Positions 34,218 through 42,531 of a stretch of 42,732 bases of DNA are shown here, piece after piece. Source of the stretch: an uncultured Streptococcus sp. (GTDB lineage: Bacteria > Bacillota > Bacilli > Lactobacillales > Streptococcaceae). The notes under the pieces are model-generated. The model was not told the origin of the DNA. It did no database searches and saw only the letters and a program-made list of their open reading frames with translations. Both the position numbers and the translations under genes were made by a program. Where the stretch lies: NCBI GenBank assembly GCA_902480035.1, contig CABSRC010000001.1:1-42732 (forward strand). The letters run 5' to 3'. Numbering within the stretch: position 1 is the stretch's first letter; every line of letters starts with the position of its first letter.

Positions 34218-34462
34218 GAGGCTGGACAAAAACTGTCCAGCTCTCAATGTTTGATAGTAATAACAGTATGACGCAGTGGTTGATTGGAATCTTTGTTCGC
34301 TTTTTAGGCTCCAAAGATGACCTAATGAGGGAAACAAAGTTTCCTTTATCTGCGACCTCCAACAGTCTCCCAGACTGTTGGAGCTATGCGGGGTGGGAAG
34401 ATTGAAAAGGTTTGGGAAACCTTTTCAACCTTTTCTAAATTTAGGAGTTCTTTCCCACTCCC
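34218..34462 (-). repeat. Structured intergenic repeat, copy 2 (long form)
   Basis: This 245-bp relative of the element at 17470-17639 has the same ends, the same ATCTTTG/CAAAGAT hairpin and the same orientation relative to the genes. About 60 bases (34327-34386) replace six bases of copy 1 and hold two hairpins, one of 11 perfect pairs (34358-34368 with 34372-34382). A 12-pair hairpin (34402-34413 with 34417-34428) sits inside the outer GGTGGGAA/TTCCCACT stem. On the minus strand it ends in a CTGGACA/TGTCCAG hairpin, a likely rluD-like gene terminator. It fills the proB upstream gap. Confidence 0.82.
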
Positions 34463-34470
34463 ATTCTTCA

Positions 34471-35361
34471 TTATCCTTTTCGAAGGTCTTCCAGCGTTTT
34501 CTCAAAGATCGCTGGCACTTCTGCTGTAAATTCCAAAGTCTCTCCTGTGCGAGGGTGGGTAAAGCCGAGTGTCCGCGCATGAAGAAACTGTCCTTGTCCT
34601 TTGAGTGTTTTCTTAGGTCCATAAGCAGGATCTCCAGCTACTGGATGGCCGATATAGGCCATGTGCACCCGAATTTGGTGGGTGCGACCGGTCTCCAGTT
34701 GCAACTCTACCAGCGTGTAATCCCCAAAGCGTTCCAAGACTTGAAAACGGGTCACAGCAGGCTTGCCTTTCGCTGTCACCGCTTGTTTTTTCCGGTCTTT
34801 TTCACTGCGACCAATTGGTGCTTCAATCATGCCCCGATCGTTTGGGAGATTGCCATGGACAATGGCCCAATACTTCCGGAGAGATTTTTTGTCTTTGAGT
34901 TCCTCTGCTAAGGCGACGTGGGCTTGGTCATTTTTTGCGACCATCAAGAGGCCTGACGTGTCTTTGTCAATCCGGTGGACGATTCCTGGACGCAATTCCC
35001 CATTGATTCCTGAAAGGTCTTTGACATGGTATAAGAGCGCATTGACCAAGGTTCCACTGGTGTGGCCGGCACTCGGGTGAACGACCATGCCTTGGGGTTT
35101 ATTGACGACGACGACATCCTGGTCCTCATAGACGATGTCTAAGGGCAGATCTTCGGCTTCATAGTTGACCACTTCCACTTCTGGGACTTCATACTGGATG
35201 ATGTCTCCTTCTTTGACCGTATACTTAGCTTTTTTCACAGTTCCATTGACCAGAACTTTTCCTTCTTTGATCTGCTCATTGGCTACAGCTCGTGACAAGG
35301 GAGTCAAATCCGCCAAAGCCTTATCCAGTCGCGCACCGGCTACTTCAATTTTAATTTCCAT
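34471..35361 (-). CDS. RluA/RluD-family pseudouridine synthase
   Basis: The 296-residue protein has an N-terminal S4 RNA-binding domain (residues 10-60) and a catalytic domain with the H-R-I-D-K-D-T-S-G-L-L motif near 131 (catalytic Asp) and R-T-H-Q-I-R-V-H near 224. The S4 domain fits RluD (23S rRNA helix 69) or its paralogues; the exact uridine is not shown. It overlaps lspA by 11 bases. AGAGG precedes the ATG. Confidence 0.92.
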   Translation of the reverse strand: MEIKIEVAGARLDKALADLTPLSRAVANEQIKEGKVLVNGTVKKAKYTVKEGDIIQYEVPEVEVVNYEAEDLPLDIVYEDQDVVVVNKPQGMVVHPSAGHTSGTLVNALLYHVKDLSGINGELRPGIVHRIDKDTSGLLMVAKNDQAHVALAEELKDKKSLRKYWAIVHGNLPNDRGMIEAPIGRSEKDRKKQAVTAKGKPAVTRFQVLERFGDYTLVELQLETGRTHQIRVHMAYIGHPVAGDPAYGPKKTLKGQGQFLHARTLGFTHPRTGETLEFTAEVPAIFEKTLEDLRKG

Positions 35362-35812
35362 GCGTTTCCTCTTTTAACATCAGAATCAGGAGCAAGAAAA
35401 CTCCAACTGTCAAATAACTATCTGCTACATTAAAAATTGCAAAATTCATAAAATCCAGGTGGAACATATCGACCACAAAGCCCTGACGCAGGCGATCGAT
35501 AAAATTCCCCAAGCCACCTGCAATCACCAAGGTCAAGCCCGTCACCATCCAAAGCGACCCCTTGAGGTGCTTATAAAGATAGTAAAAGGCTCCCACCATC
35601 ACGACTAGAGTGATGAGGGTAAAGAACCATTGCTGATTTTCAAGAAGCGAAAAAGCTGCACCTGTGTTTTGAAGGTAGGTCAGGCTGACCACATGGGGAA
35701 TAAAAGACTTGACGACACCCAGCGGAATGTTCTTCACCACATACCATTTGACCAGCTGATCCAGTAGGACCAATAGCACGATTGCTACTGGGACCATTGT
35801 TTTTCTCTTCAT
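35351..35812 (-). CDS. lspA: Signal peptidase II
   Basis: The 153-residue, four-helix membrane aspartyl protease cleaves signal peptides of lipidated prolipoproteins, such as the lipoproteins at 7547 and 13571. Active-site motifs are A-G-G-L-G-N-F-I-D-R and F-V-V-D-M-F, each with its Asp. Length is normal. It starts three bases after the LysR gene, which makes a LysR-lspA-rluD-like transcript. Confidence 0.95.
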   Translation of the reverse strand: MKRKTMVPVAIVLLVLLDQLVKWYVVKNIPLGVVKSFIPHVVSLTYLQNTGAAFSLLENQQWFFTLITLVVMVGAFYYLYKHLKGSLWMVTGLTLVIAGGLGNFIDRLRQGFVVDMFHLDFMNFAIFNVADSYLTVGVFLLLILMLKEETHGN

Positions 35813-35815
35813 TTC

Positions 35816-36718
35816 TTACCTCTTTTGATCAAAATATTCTACCATGACCTCGACAAACTTCTCTGCTACAGGAGAGAGATCCATCTCTTCGCGTTTGACA
35901 TAGACCATTTTATTGTCCAGGTTGTCTTCTAAAGGAATCACGGTAATGCCATTCACCGACTGGCTATCTAAAAAGCCTGATCCTGTTGCATAAGCATCTG
36001 TCCGCTCCAAGATCCCATTCAAGGTAGCCCGGTCGGTTACATTGAACATTTGGGAGCTCGAACTGGTATCGACAAAGTTCTCTGAATAATAGAGGTACTC
36101 ATCTTTTTCTTGGGTAAAGCGAACAGTTGGCAACTGAGCTAGATCTTCCATGACCAGTTTTTTCTTCTTAGCTAGAGGGTGTCCCTTGCGAAGGTAAATA
36201 TGAGTCTGAAAAGGAATCAAATCCACCACTTCAAGCCCTAATTTATCGACCCGTTGCATAATCCCCTTGGTATTTTGACGGTTGAGATAAATAATCCCCA
36301 ACTCACTATGCCCTTGAGCCACTTCATCCAAAATTTGAACCGTCGTTGACTCAAAGATGCGGAAGTTTTTATTTTCCGGATAACGAATCGAGAATTCCGT
36401 CATCAAAGGCGGCAAAAAGTCATAGTGTTGACTAGAAATAGAGAATTCTTTCTTCTCTTCTTCAGGGCTGGCATATTGATTTTGAAAAATATCAAACCCT
36501 TTGACCACATCCTGCGCTTTTTCATAAAATTCCATTCCCCGACGGGTCAAAAAAGTCCCAGAACTGGTCCGACGAAAAATCTTAAACCCCAGTTCCTTTT
36601 CCAGATCTCTGACGGAGATAGACAAGCTCGGCTGACTCACATACATTTTTTCAGCAGCCTCACGAAAAGTACCACTATTGGCAATCGCCACTACATATCG
36701 TAATTGTTGTATATTCAT
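35816..36718 (-). CDS. LysR-family regulator, CpsY/MtaR-like
   Basis: The 300-residue regulator has an N-terminal winged helix-turn-helix (MNIQQLRYVVAIANSGTFRE, then Q-P-S-L-S-I-S-V-R-D-L-E) and a LysR effector domain from about residue 90. It resembles the streptococcal CpsY/MtaR group, tied to methionine uptake, capsule or cell-wall maintenance. That assignment is by resemblance, and the targets are not visible here. AAGGA precedes the ATG. Confidence 0.85.
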   Translation of the reverse strand: MNIQQLRYVVAIANSGTFREAAEKMYVSQPSLSISVRDLEKELGFKIFRRTSSGTFLTRRGMEFYEKAQDVVKGFDIFQNQYASPEEEKKEFSISSQHYDFLPPLMTEFSIRYPENKNFRIFESTTVQILDEVAQGHSELGIIYLNRQNTKGIMQRVDKLGLEVVDLIPFQTHIYLRKGHPLAKKKKLVMEDLAQLPTVRFTQEKDEYLYYSENFVDTSSSSQMFNVTDRATLNGILERTDAYATGSGFLDSQSVNGITVIPLEDNLDNKMVYVKREEMDLSPVAEKFVEVMVEYFDQKR

Positions 36719-36746
36719 TCTATTTTCCTTATTACAGTATCGTCCT

Positions 36747-36755
36747 ATTATACCA
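36747..36755 (-). promoter_or_regulatory. Extended -10 promoter of the LysR-lspA operon
   Basis: Minus strand TGGTATAAT with a 28-base leader and normal ribosome binding site before the LysR ATG. Confidence 0.65.
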
Positions 36756-36807
36756 TAAATTAGAGACTGAAAGAAGAGATCCGTTTAAGAGACCTTCTTC
36801 TCGTGAA

Positions 36808-36841
36808 AATAAAAAAACTGGAACTAAAACAGTTCCAGTTG
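36808..36841 (-). terminator. lac operon terminator
   Basis: A perfect 10-bp stem (36816-36825 with 36831-36840) and seven T on the minus strand, just after lacG. Confidence 0.92.
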
Positions 36842-36845
36842 ATAC

Positions 36846-38252
36846 TTATTCAATCACTTGAGTTTCAGCTACTTTCTTGTACCAATGTGCAGATTTCTTA
36901 GGATAACGTTCTTGTGTATCGAAATCAACGTAGAAGAGTCCGTAACGTTTTTCATAACCATTAGACCATGAGAAGACGTCCATGAGTGACCAAATGAAGT
37001 ATCCTTTGACGTTTGCACCATCGGCAATCGCATCAGACAATACTTCCAAGTGTTGTTTCACATAATCAATCCGGCCATCATCGTAAACCGTGTTGTCCAC
37101 AAATTCATCTTTGTATCCAAGTCCGTTTTCAGTGATGTAGATCTTCTTGTAGTTTGGATAATCTTTCTTGACACGCATGATTTGGTCATACAAACCTTGA
37201 GGGTAGATGATCCAGTCCCAGTCAGTACGAGGTACATAGTCAGGAGCTACACGACGTCCAACACCTTTGATTTGGTATTTAGAGCTTCCTTTTTCACCTT
37301 TACCGTTGTGGATGATTTCAGTTTCACCATCAAAGGCTTCCATCCAGTCACTCATGTAATAGTTAATTCCAAGGAAGTCGTTCAAATCTTTAGCTGCTTC
37401 AAGCGCTGCAAAGTCTTCGTCACGAAGATCCAAGCTGCCACCATTAACTGAAAGAATGTGGTTTACACCTTCCATGGTTTCATCTGAATAGTGTCCAAGG
37501 TAAGTCGCATCCAAGATAAATTTGTTGTGGATGATATCTTCCAACTCAGCAGCACGAACGTCTGCAGGATTTTTAGGATCCAATGGATACTTAGTTGGAA
37601 GGGCGTGAACAACCCCGATTTCACCTTTGTAGCCTTTGTCTTTGTACAATTTCACAGCACGAGCATGAGAAACCATCATATTGTGGTGAGATTGGAAGAC
37701 TTTGGCAAGGTCGTATCGAATACCTGGTGGGAATTTACCGACCAAGTATTGACCATCACCGATTGGGCCGATTTCATTGAAAGTTGTCCAGTAATTTACT
37801 TCTGGGAATTCTTCGAAACAGAAGGCAGCATAATCCACAAAGTGTTCGATGTTTTCACGATTCAAGAAGTCTCCATTTGAATGAAGAGCTTCAGGAGTAT
37901 CAAAGTGGTGAAGAGTTACGAATGGTTCTACATGACGTTTATGACATTCTGCAAATAACTTATGATAGAATTCTACCCCTTTTGGATTGACTTCACCATA
38001 GCCAGTTGGGAAAATACGTGACCAAGCAATAGAAATACGAATTCCGTTTACGCCATATTCTTCAGCCAATTGAAGATCTACTGGATATTTATGGTAGAAA
38101 TCGCTTGCTGGTTCTGCTGTATACCAATAATTATCAGCTAAGTATTTATCCCATGCAACTGGTCCTTTACCATCTGTATGAGTTGCACCCTCAGCCTGAT
38201 ATGCCGCTGTTGCGCCACCGAAAATAAAATCTTTAGGTAATGTTTTTGTCAT
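36846..38252 (-). CDS. lacG: 6-phospho-beta-galactosidase
   Basis: The 468-residue GH1 enzyme splits lactose-6-phosphate into glucose and galactose-6-phosphate. The acid/base Glu is in T-F-N-E-I-G-P and the nucleophile in Y-I-T-E-N-G-L-G. The K-G-V-G-R-R-V-A-P phosphate region and the length match LacG. AGGTG precedes the ATG. A 101-base gap with a hairpin separates it from lacE. Confidence 0.96.
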   Translation of the reverse strand: MTKTLPKDFIFGGATAAYQAEGATHTDGKGPVAWDKYLADNYWYTAEPASDFYHKYPVDLQLAEEYGVNGIRISIAWSRIFPTGYGEVNPKGVEFYHKLFAECHKRHVEPFVTLHHFDTPEALHSNGDFLNRENIEHFVDYAAFCFEEFPEVNYWTTFNEIGPIGDGQYLVGKFPPGIRYDLAKVFQSHHNMMVSHARAVKLYKDKGYKGEIGVVHALPTKYPLDPKNPADVRAAELEDIIHNKFILDATYLGHYSDETMEGVNHILSVNGGSLDLRDEDFAALEAAKDLNDFLGINYYMSDWMEAFDGETEIIHNGKGEKGSSKYQIKGVGRRVAPDYVPRTDWDWIIYPQGLYDQIMRVKKDYPNYKKIYITENGLGYKDEFVDNTVYDDGRIDYVKQHLEVLSDAIADGANVKGYFIWSLMDVFSWSNGYEKRYGLFYVDFDTQERYPKKSAHWYKKVAETQVIE

Positions 38253-38285
38253 TTTTTCACCTATTTCTTAATTGAATCAAATGAA

Positions 38286-38331
38286 AAGTGAGCGGAGAGG
38301 AGTTAGTGAGCCATCCATCTCCATCTCACTT
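38286..38331 (-). promoter_or_regulatory. lacE-lacG intercistronic hairpin
   Basis: AAGTGAG (38286-38292) pairs with CTCACTT (38325-38331), and inside it GGAGA pairs with TCTCC. The minus strand continues TTTTC. It may be a weak attenuator or an RNA-stability element that lowers lacG relative to lacFE. Confidence 0.5.
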
Positions 38332-38353
38332 CAATCAACAGTAAATCTATTTA

Positions 38354-40054
38354 TTATTGAAATTGTTCTTGAACGAATGCAAGAGCGCCTTTACCATCAC
38401 GAGTCAACTTGATGTATTGAGCTCCTTCAGTCTTAGCCAATTTGATACCTAGTTTATCTGTTTCTGCCTTCATGTCTTCATAGTTAGAAGCTACTTGAGG
38501 GGCTAGGATAACCAGGTCAAATTCTGGCAACATTTCACGGTGAGCACCATAGCCACCTGCTGCTGCTTTGACAGGAACATTATATTCTGCTGCCGCCTTG
38601 TTTAAGGCATTTGCAAGAAGACCACTTGTACCACCACCTGCACAAAGAACCAATACGTTTGTTTCTTTTGTGATATTGTTTTGAGCTGGTTCATTTTCAA
38701 CACCAGCTTTTTCAAGAACAGCATCAGCTTTCGCTGTATTGAAGTTTGCAGCAACTTTTTCTTTCAAGCTATCGTTTGATTTACCTGAACGTTCTTCTTC
38801 AAGAATTTGTTCATCGTAAACTTTAACGAATGGGTAGTAAATGATCACGTCTACTACAACAAGAAGTGCAGCAAGGATGAAGGAAAGAACTTGGAAGTTC
38901 GTACCAAGAACAATACCAAGAGGTCCAGGAGTTACCCATGGAAGGTTAGCAGAGAATGAGTTCATTCCCAAGGTATCAACAAAGAATTTGAAGATCCAGA
39001 CGTTTGCGATTGGCGCAAAGATAAATGGAATGAAGAAGGTTGGATTCAATACGATTGGAGCCCCGAAGAGAATTGGTTCGTTTACACCGAAGAATGTAGG
39101 AACAACAGATGCACGTCCAATCGCACGGTTTCGTTCAGACTTACACAACCACATGAAGAGGAAGGGAACAATCAAGGTTGCACCAGTACCACCCATGGTA
39201 ACGATAAACATTTGAGTCCCAGAAGTGATGACTTTATCTGCGTGTTGGCCTGCTTGAAGCAAGTGCAAGTTGTTATCAATATTTGCATAAGTGATCGCCG
39301 CAATCGCTGGTTCTACGATAGAAGGACCGTGGATACCAACAAACCAGAAGAAGGCATAAGCACCAAAGATAAGGGTAATTCCAAGATAACCATCTGCCGC
39401 AGAGAACAATGGAGCTAGAAGTGTTCCGATTGATTCCGCAACGGTTACACCGATAGCACCTTTAACAATCAATTCAAATGCATACAAGAGAACTATTGAA
39501 ACTGTGAATGGAATCAAGTCTTTGAAAACTTGTGAAATATTCGGTGGAACCTCGTCTGGCATGCGAATCGTCACATTATTTTTCACACAGACCTTATAAA
39601 CATTAACTGTAACAAAGGCTGCAATGAAGGCTGTCAACAGACCTTTTGTACCCATGAAGGCTGTAAGAATGCCACCATCTTTACCAGGTTCTGCTGCCAT
39701 GAGTAGGAAACCAACCATAGAAGCGAGCATGGTAGAAAGGTAGTTAATTTGATTGGTTGCTGGCAGATCCCGGTTCATAGAATCGGTCAATGCTTTAGCC
39801 GTTGTACCACCAACAAAGAAGGCTAAGATCCCCATTGAGTAGTTATATGGAGTCATCAAGAATGTTTCAATATCTTTAGACCAGTGGAATCCCCAAGCGT
39901 TTGGTACATACGCAATTAGGATGAAGATAGATGAGAATAAGATTACAGGCATCCCTGCAATAAAACCATCCCGAATCGCTCGCAAATATTTATTACGAGA
40001 AATCTTTTCAAAGAAAGGTTTCCCTTTTTCAATCAGTTCAATCAGTTTATTCAT
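38354..40054 (-). CDS. lacE: Lactose PTS transporter subunit IICB
   Basis: The 566-residue membrane transporter has the IIC lactose channel (about 1-430, eight or more helices, G-I-H-G-P-S-I-V-E-P) and a C-terminal IIB domain from about 460 with phospho-Cys in V-L-C-A-G-G-G-T-S-G. It brings lactose in as lactose-6-phosphate. The ATG overlaps the lacF stop by one base, with AGAGGAG upstream. Confidence 0.96.
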   Translation of the reverse strand: MNKLIELIEKGKPFFEKISRNKYLRAIRDGFIAGMPVILFSSIFILIAYVPNAWGFHWSKDIETFLMTPYNYSMGILAFFVGGTTAKALTDSMNRDLPATNQINYLSTMLASMVGFLLMAAEPGKDGGILTAFMGTKGLLTAFIAAFVTVNVYKVCVKNNVTIRMPDEVPPNISQVFKDLIPFTVSIVLLYAFELIVKGAIGVTVAESIGTLLAPLFSAADGYLGITLIFGAYAFFWFVGIHGPSIVEPAIAAITYANIDNNLHLLQAGQHADKVITSGTQMFIVTMGGTGATLIVPFLFMWLCKSERNRAIGRASVVPTFFGVNEPILFGAPIVLNPTFFIPFIFAPIANVWIFKFFVDTLGMNSFSANLPWVTPGPLGIVLGTNFQVLSFILAALLVVVDVIIYYPFVKVYDEQILEEERSGKSNDSLKEKVAANFNTAKADAVLEKAGVENEPAQNNITKETNVLVLCAGGGTSGLLANALNKAAAEYNVPVKAAAGGYGAHREMLPEFDLVILAPQVASNYEDMKAETDKLGIKLAKTEGAQYIKLTRDGKGALAFVQEQFQ

Positions 40055-40371
40055 TATTTTGCTCCTCTTTTATATAGTTCAATCAGATGATGAATCACAT
40101 CTTTTAATAAGATCGTTGTCATGAGATGGTCTTGACCATGCATCATAGTGATGCTATAAGGGATTTCTTCTCCTGCAGCTTCTTGCGCTAGCATGGTCGT
40201 TTGAGATTTGTGAGCCTCAGCGATACAGGCCCCTGCTTCTTCTACCAAGGATTCTGCTTTCGTAAAATCACCGTTTTCAGCAGCTTTTAATGCTTCTATC
40301 AATTTTGATCGAGCGTCACCGGCATAAGCGACAATTTCAAACCCAAGTAATTGGACTTCTTCTTTATTCAT
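40054..40371 (-). CDS. lacF: Lactose PTS subunit IIA
   Basis: The 105-residue trimeric helical IIA protein passes phosphate from HPr to LacE. The phospho-His lies in the M-M-H-G-Q-D-H-L-M segment near residue 78. Length is normal for LacF. AGGAGG precedes the ATG, and lacE follows with overlap. Confidence 0.96.
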   Translation of the reverse strand: MNKEEVQLLGFEIVAYAGDARSKLIEALKAAENGDFTKAESLVEEAGACIAEAHKSQTTMLAQEAAGEEIPYSITMMHGQDHLMTTILLKDVIHHLIELYKRGAK

Positions 40372-40406
40372 GTTGGTTCCTCCTTATGATAACCTTTTTA
40401 AAAATT

Positions 40407-41240
40407 TTATAATAGACGTTGAATATGCAAGGCTAAATAGACTTTTTCATTAGGAGATAACTCGGCTCCGGTCTGTTCAGCGATGGTTTGGTAGATCTGA
40501 TGACTAATCTCATAAGCCTTTGGATAACTTAGCTGGATCAGTTGTTCCATCTCGCTCAATCCTTCAGGATCCTCTCTTCCCTTATCTAGGGAGTCAAGGA
40601 AATAATTAAGATGGATCATAAAGCGATCATAGAAATGACTGTTCTCTTCTTTTCGTTTCAATCCATTTTGAGCTAGTTTTTCTTCTACAGCTTTCAAAAT
40701 CGCTTGGCGATCTTGGACATCAGGATCCTGCTCATGAATGACTTCCCCTTGTGCATTGATGAAGTGATAGGCGATACGATTCACTTCGTCATCAGGAAAT
40801 TGATCCAAGAGCCGCTCTCGAAAGATTTCAATCGCTTCCTTTGCGATTTTATAGGGGATCGGATGCATAGCAGACGCATCAGGTAGATCACTGTGTTTGT
40901 ATCTTCCCTGTTGAACCGCCTGGTAAGAACAAAAGATGTGATCTGTTAGTGTCACATAGATATATTCTTGAACAGGATAGGCATATTTCTTAGACAAGGT
41001 ATCAATCACTTCATAAGTGGTTGTGATGAAATCAAGAGGAACATCCTTTAGAAGGGCCATAAAGTTTTCTCTTGATTCATCCGTGTTTAAACGAAATACT
41101 TTTTCGACCTTATCATCAGCTACCAGATCATTTTTCTTTTTCCCAAAAGCAATCCCACTCCCAACAACAATTAACTCTTGTTGAAGCTCATTTTGAACCA
41201 AAGCAACATTATTGTTCATTGGATGGATAATACGATACAT
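40407..41240 (-). CDS. lacT: BglG-family transcription antiterminator LacT
   Basis: The 277-residue protein has an RNA-binding CAT domain (residues 1-55, with N-N-N-V-A-L-V near 9) and two PTS regulatory domains. Their phosphorylatable His are at L-T-D-H and M-H-P-I-P in PRD1 and R-F-M-I-H-L-N and L-A-L-H-I-Q in PRD2. When lactose is transported, LacT should stabilise the RAT hairpin in its own leader, so lacTFEG are read. Start at 41240 after AGGAG; a longer frame is rejected. Confidence 0.93.
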   Translation of the reverse strand: MYRIIHPMNNNVALVQNELQQELIVVGSGIAFGKKKNDLVADDKVEKVFRLNTDESRENFMALLKDVPLDFITTTYEVIDTLSKKYAYPVQEYIYVTLTDHIFCSYQAVQQGRYKHSDLPDASAMHPIPYKIAKEAIEIFRERLLDQFPDDEVNRIAYHFINAQGEVIHEQDPDVQDRQAILKAVEEKLAQNGLKRKEENSHFYDRFMIHLNYFLDSLDKGREDPEGLSEMEQLIQLSYPKAYEISHQIYQTIAEQTGAELSPNEKVYLALHIQRLL

Positions 41241-41280
41241 GAGGCTCTCCTTTGTAAAATTTGTTAAAAGCAAATAAAAA

Positions 41281-41339
41281 TGACCACGAAGCAACTGAAA
41301 AAACTAGCCTATGCTAATCATTCAATCTACTTGTGGTCA
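41281..41339 (-). terminator. LacT-controlled terminator in the lacT leader
   Basis: TGACCAC (minus 41339-41333) pairs with GTGGTCA (41287-41281), followed by TTTTTATTT. The 45-base loop holds a small TAGC/GCTA hairpin. Its first arm overlaps the RAT, as expected for antitermination. Confidence 0.7.
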
Positions 41340-41364
41340 CGCCTAATCTAACTTAGTAACGCTC
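41335..41364 (-). promoter_or_regulatory. RAT (LacT-binding RNA antiterminator) site
   Basis: A 30-base minus-strand match to the BglG/LicT RAT layout: G-x4-GTTACT, an inner CTAA/TTAG stem, AGGC and terminal ACC. Its 3' end is part of the terminator stem, so the two folds exclude each other. Confidence 0.68.
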
Positions 41365-41387
41365 ACTGCTATTTAACTTATGAACTT

Positions 41388-41416
41388 ATTTTATCATAAG
41401 TTTTTTATTTTGTAAA
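41388..41416 (-). promoter_or_regulatory. Internal lac promoter before lacT
   Basis: TTTACA (41411-41416), a 17-base spacer and extended -10 TGATAAAAT (41388-41396). The transcript starts near 41381, just before the RAT. This 309-base gap (41241-41549) thus holds a terminator, cre, promoter, RAT and a second terminator. Confidence 0.8.
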
Positions 41417-41424
41417 CCCTTACA
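41411..41424. promoter_or_regulatory. cre site on the lacT promoter
   Basis: Minus strand TGTAAGGGTTTACA is a palindrome one base off the ideal cre TGTAAGCGTTTACA. It covers the -35 box, so CcpA binding should block transcription in good carbon sources. Confidence 0.72.
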
Positions 41425-41469
41425 GCGAAAATTTTTAAACATTTTTTATAAAAAATAAACAAAGCCTAA

Positions 41470-41514
41470 AAATAATGAAGAACATTGGAAGGAATTTCTT
41501 CCTTCCAATGTTCT
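41470..41514 (-). terminator. lacD terminator or processing hairpin
   Basis: A 16-bp perfect stem (41479-41494 with 41499-41514) with a four-base loop. The minus strand continues TTCATTATTTTT. Its length and position suggest the lacABCD part of the operon ends or is protected here. Confidence 0.75.
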
Positions 41515-41549
41515 AAATGTTGCTTTAGGAGGCAATAACGATTTGTTTC

Positions 41550-42530
41550 TTACACGCGTTCTGTCCAAGGTGTTGCCACTTTAGCCAAGACTGCGTTCAA
41601 TTCTTCAATATTTTGACGCCCTTCTGTACGAAGCCATTCACGAGCAGCTGCTTCTCCATCTTTGATGTAGGCTTCTACTGAACCTGCCCAAGTCGCACGT
41701 CCACAAAGAACACCGTTGAAGTTTGCACCTGATTCGTGGGCAAAGACAAGAGTTTCTTGGAAGAGTTTTGCAGATACACCTGCACTGAGGTAGATGTATG
41801 GAAGGTTGGTTGCTTCTTCTTGTTCTTTGAAGAAAGCAGCTGCTTCTTCACGACTATAGACAACTTCTCCTTCTCCAAATCCTTCCACGAAGTTCACATT
41901 GACTGGAACTTCCACTTTCAAGACATCGATATTGAAACGAGGATCTGAGAAGACTTTCATAGCCTCAATCACCTTACGAGGTTTCACTTTCGCATATTCA
42001 GCAGAGGTTGCATCTGCAATTCCTTCGTCATAAGCCAAGATTTCAAGGAAGAATGGAATGTCTTCTGCCACACATTCTGAACCGATGCGTTCGATATAAG
42101 CTTGTTTTTCTTGGTTAAGTTCTTCTGCACTATCTACATCATAGTAGAGCAAGAATTTCACAGCATCTGCACCTTGTTCTTTGATGCGTTTTGCTGACCA
42201 AAGGTTGAGGCAGTCAGGCAAACGTTTGGTGCTAGATGTATCATAACCTGTCTTTTCGTATGCAAGCAAGAGTCCAGCATCTTTATCCAAGGCTTTCGTA
42301 GCAGGCAAACCATATTCTGGGTCCAACAACATAGAGGAAGCATATTTTGTCAATTCATCTGCTACAAGAACTTTCAATTCTTCCATTTGTGCTACAGTTG
42401 GCTCAGTGTCTTGGTATTTGGCCATCAAGCGTTTCAAAGCCCCACGTTGGTCGAAGGCCAAAGCTGAAATGACACCGTCTTTTGTACTAAGACGTTCCAA
42501 ATAGTTGCGTTTTTGTTCTGTTAATACCAT
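41550..42530 (-). CDS. lacD: Tagatose-1,6-bisphosphate aldolase
   Basis: The 326-residue class I aldolase splits tagatose-1,6-bisphosphate to dihydroxyacetone phosphate and glyceraldehyde-3-phosphate. The F-D-Q-R-G-A-L-K-R opening, D-A-V-K-F-L-L-Y-Y (Schiff-base region) and L-K-V-E-V-P-V-N motifs fit LacD, and the length is normal. AAGAGG precedes the ATG, just after lacC. Confidence 0.96.
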   Translation of the reverse strand: MVLTEQKRNYLERLSTKDGVISALAFDQRGALKRLMAKYQDTEPTVAQMEELKVLVADELTKYASSMLLDPEYGLPATKALDKDAGLLLAYEKTGYDTSSTKRLPDCLNLWSAKRIKEQGADAVKFLLYYDVDSAEELNQEKQAYIERIGSECVAEDIPFFLEILAYDEGIADATSAEYAKVKPRKVIEAMKVFSDPRFNIDVLKVEVPVNVNFVEGFGEGEVVYSREEAAAFFKEQEEATNLPYIYLSAGVSAKLFQETLVFAHESGANFNGVLCGRATWAGSVEAYIKDGEAAAREWLRTEGRQNIEELNAVLAKVATPWTERV

Positions 42531-42531
42531 T

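Noticed and set aside
34218..34462. Insertion sequence or BOX element
   Set aside because: There is no transposase frame or target duplication, and it does not look like the BOX A/B/C modules I know. Treated as a separate repeat type.
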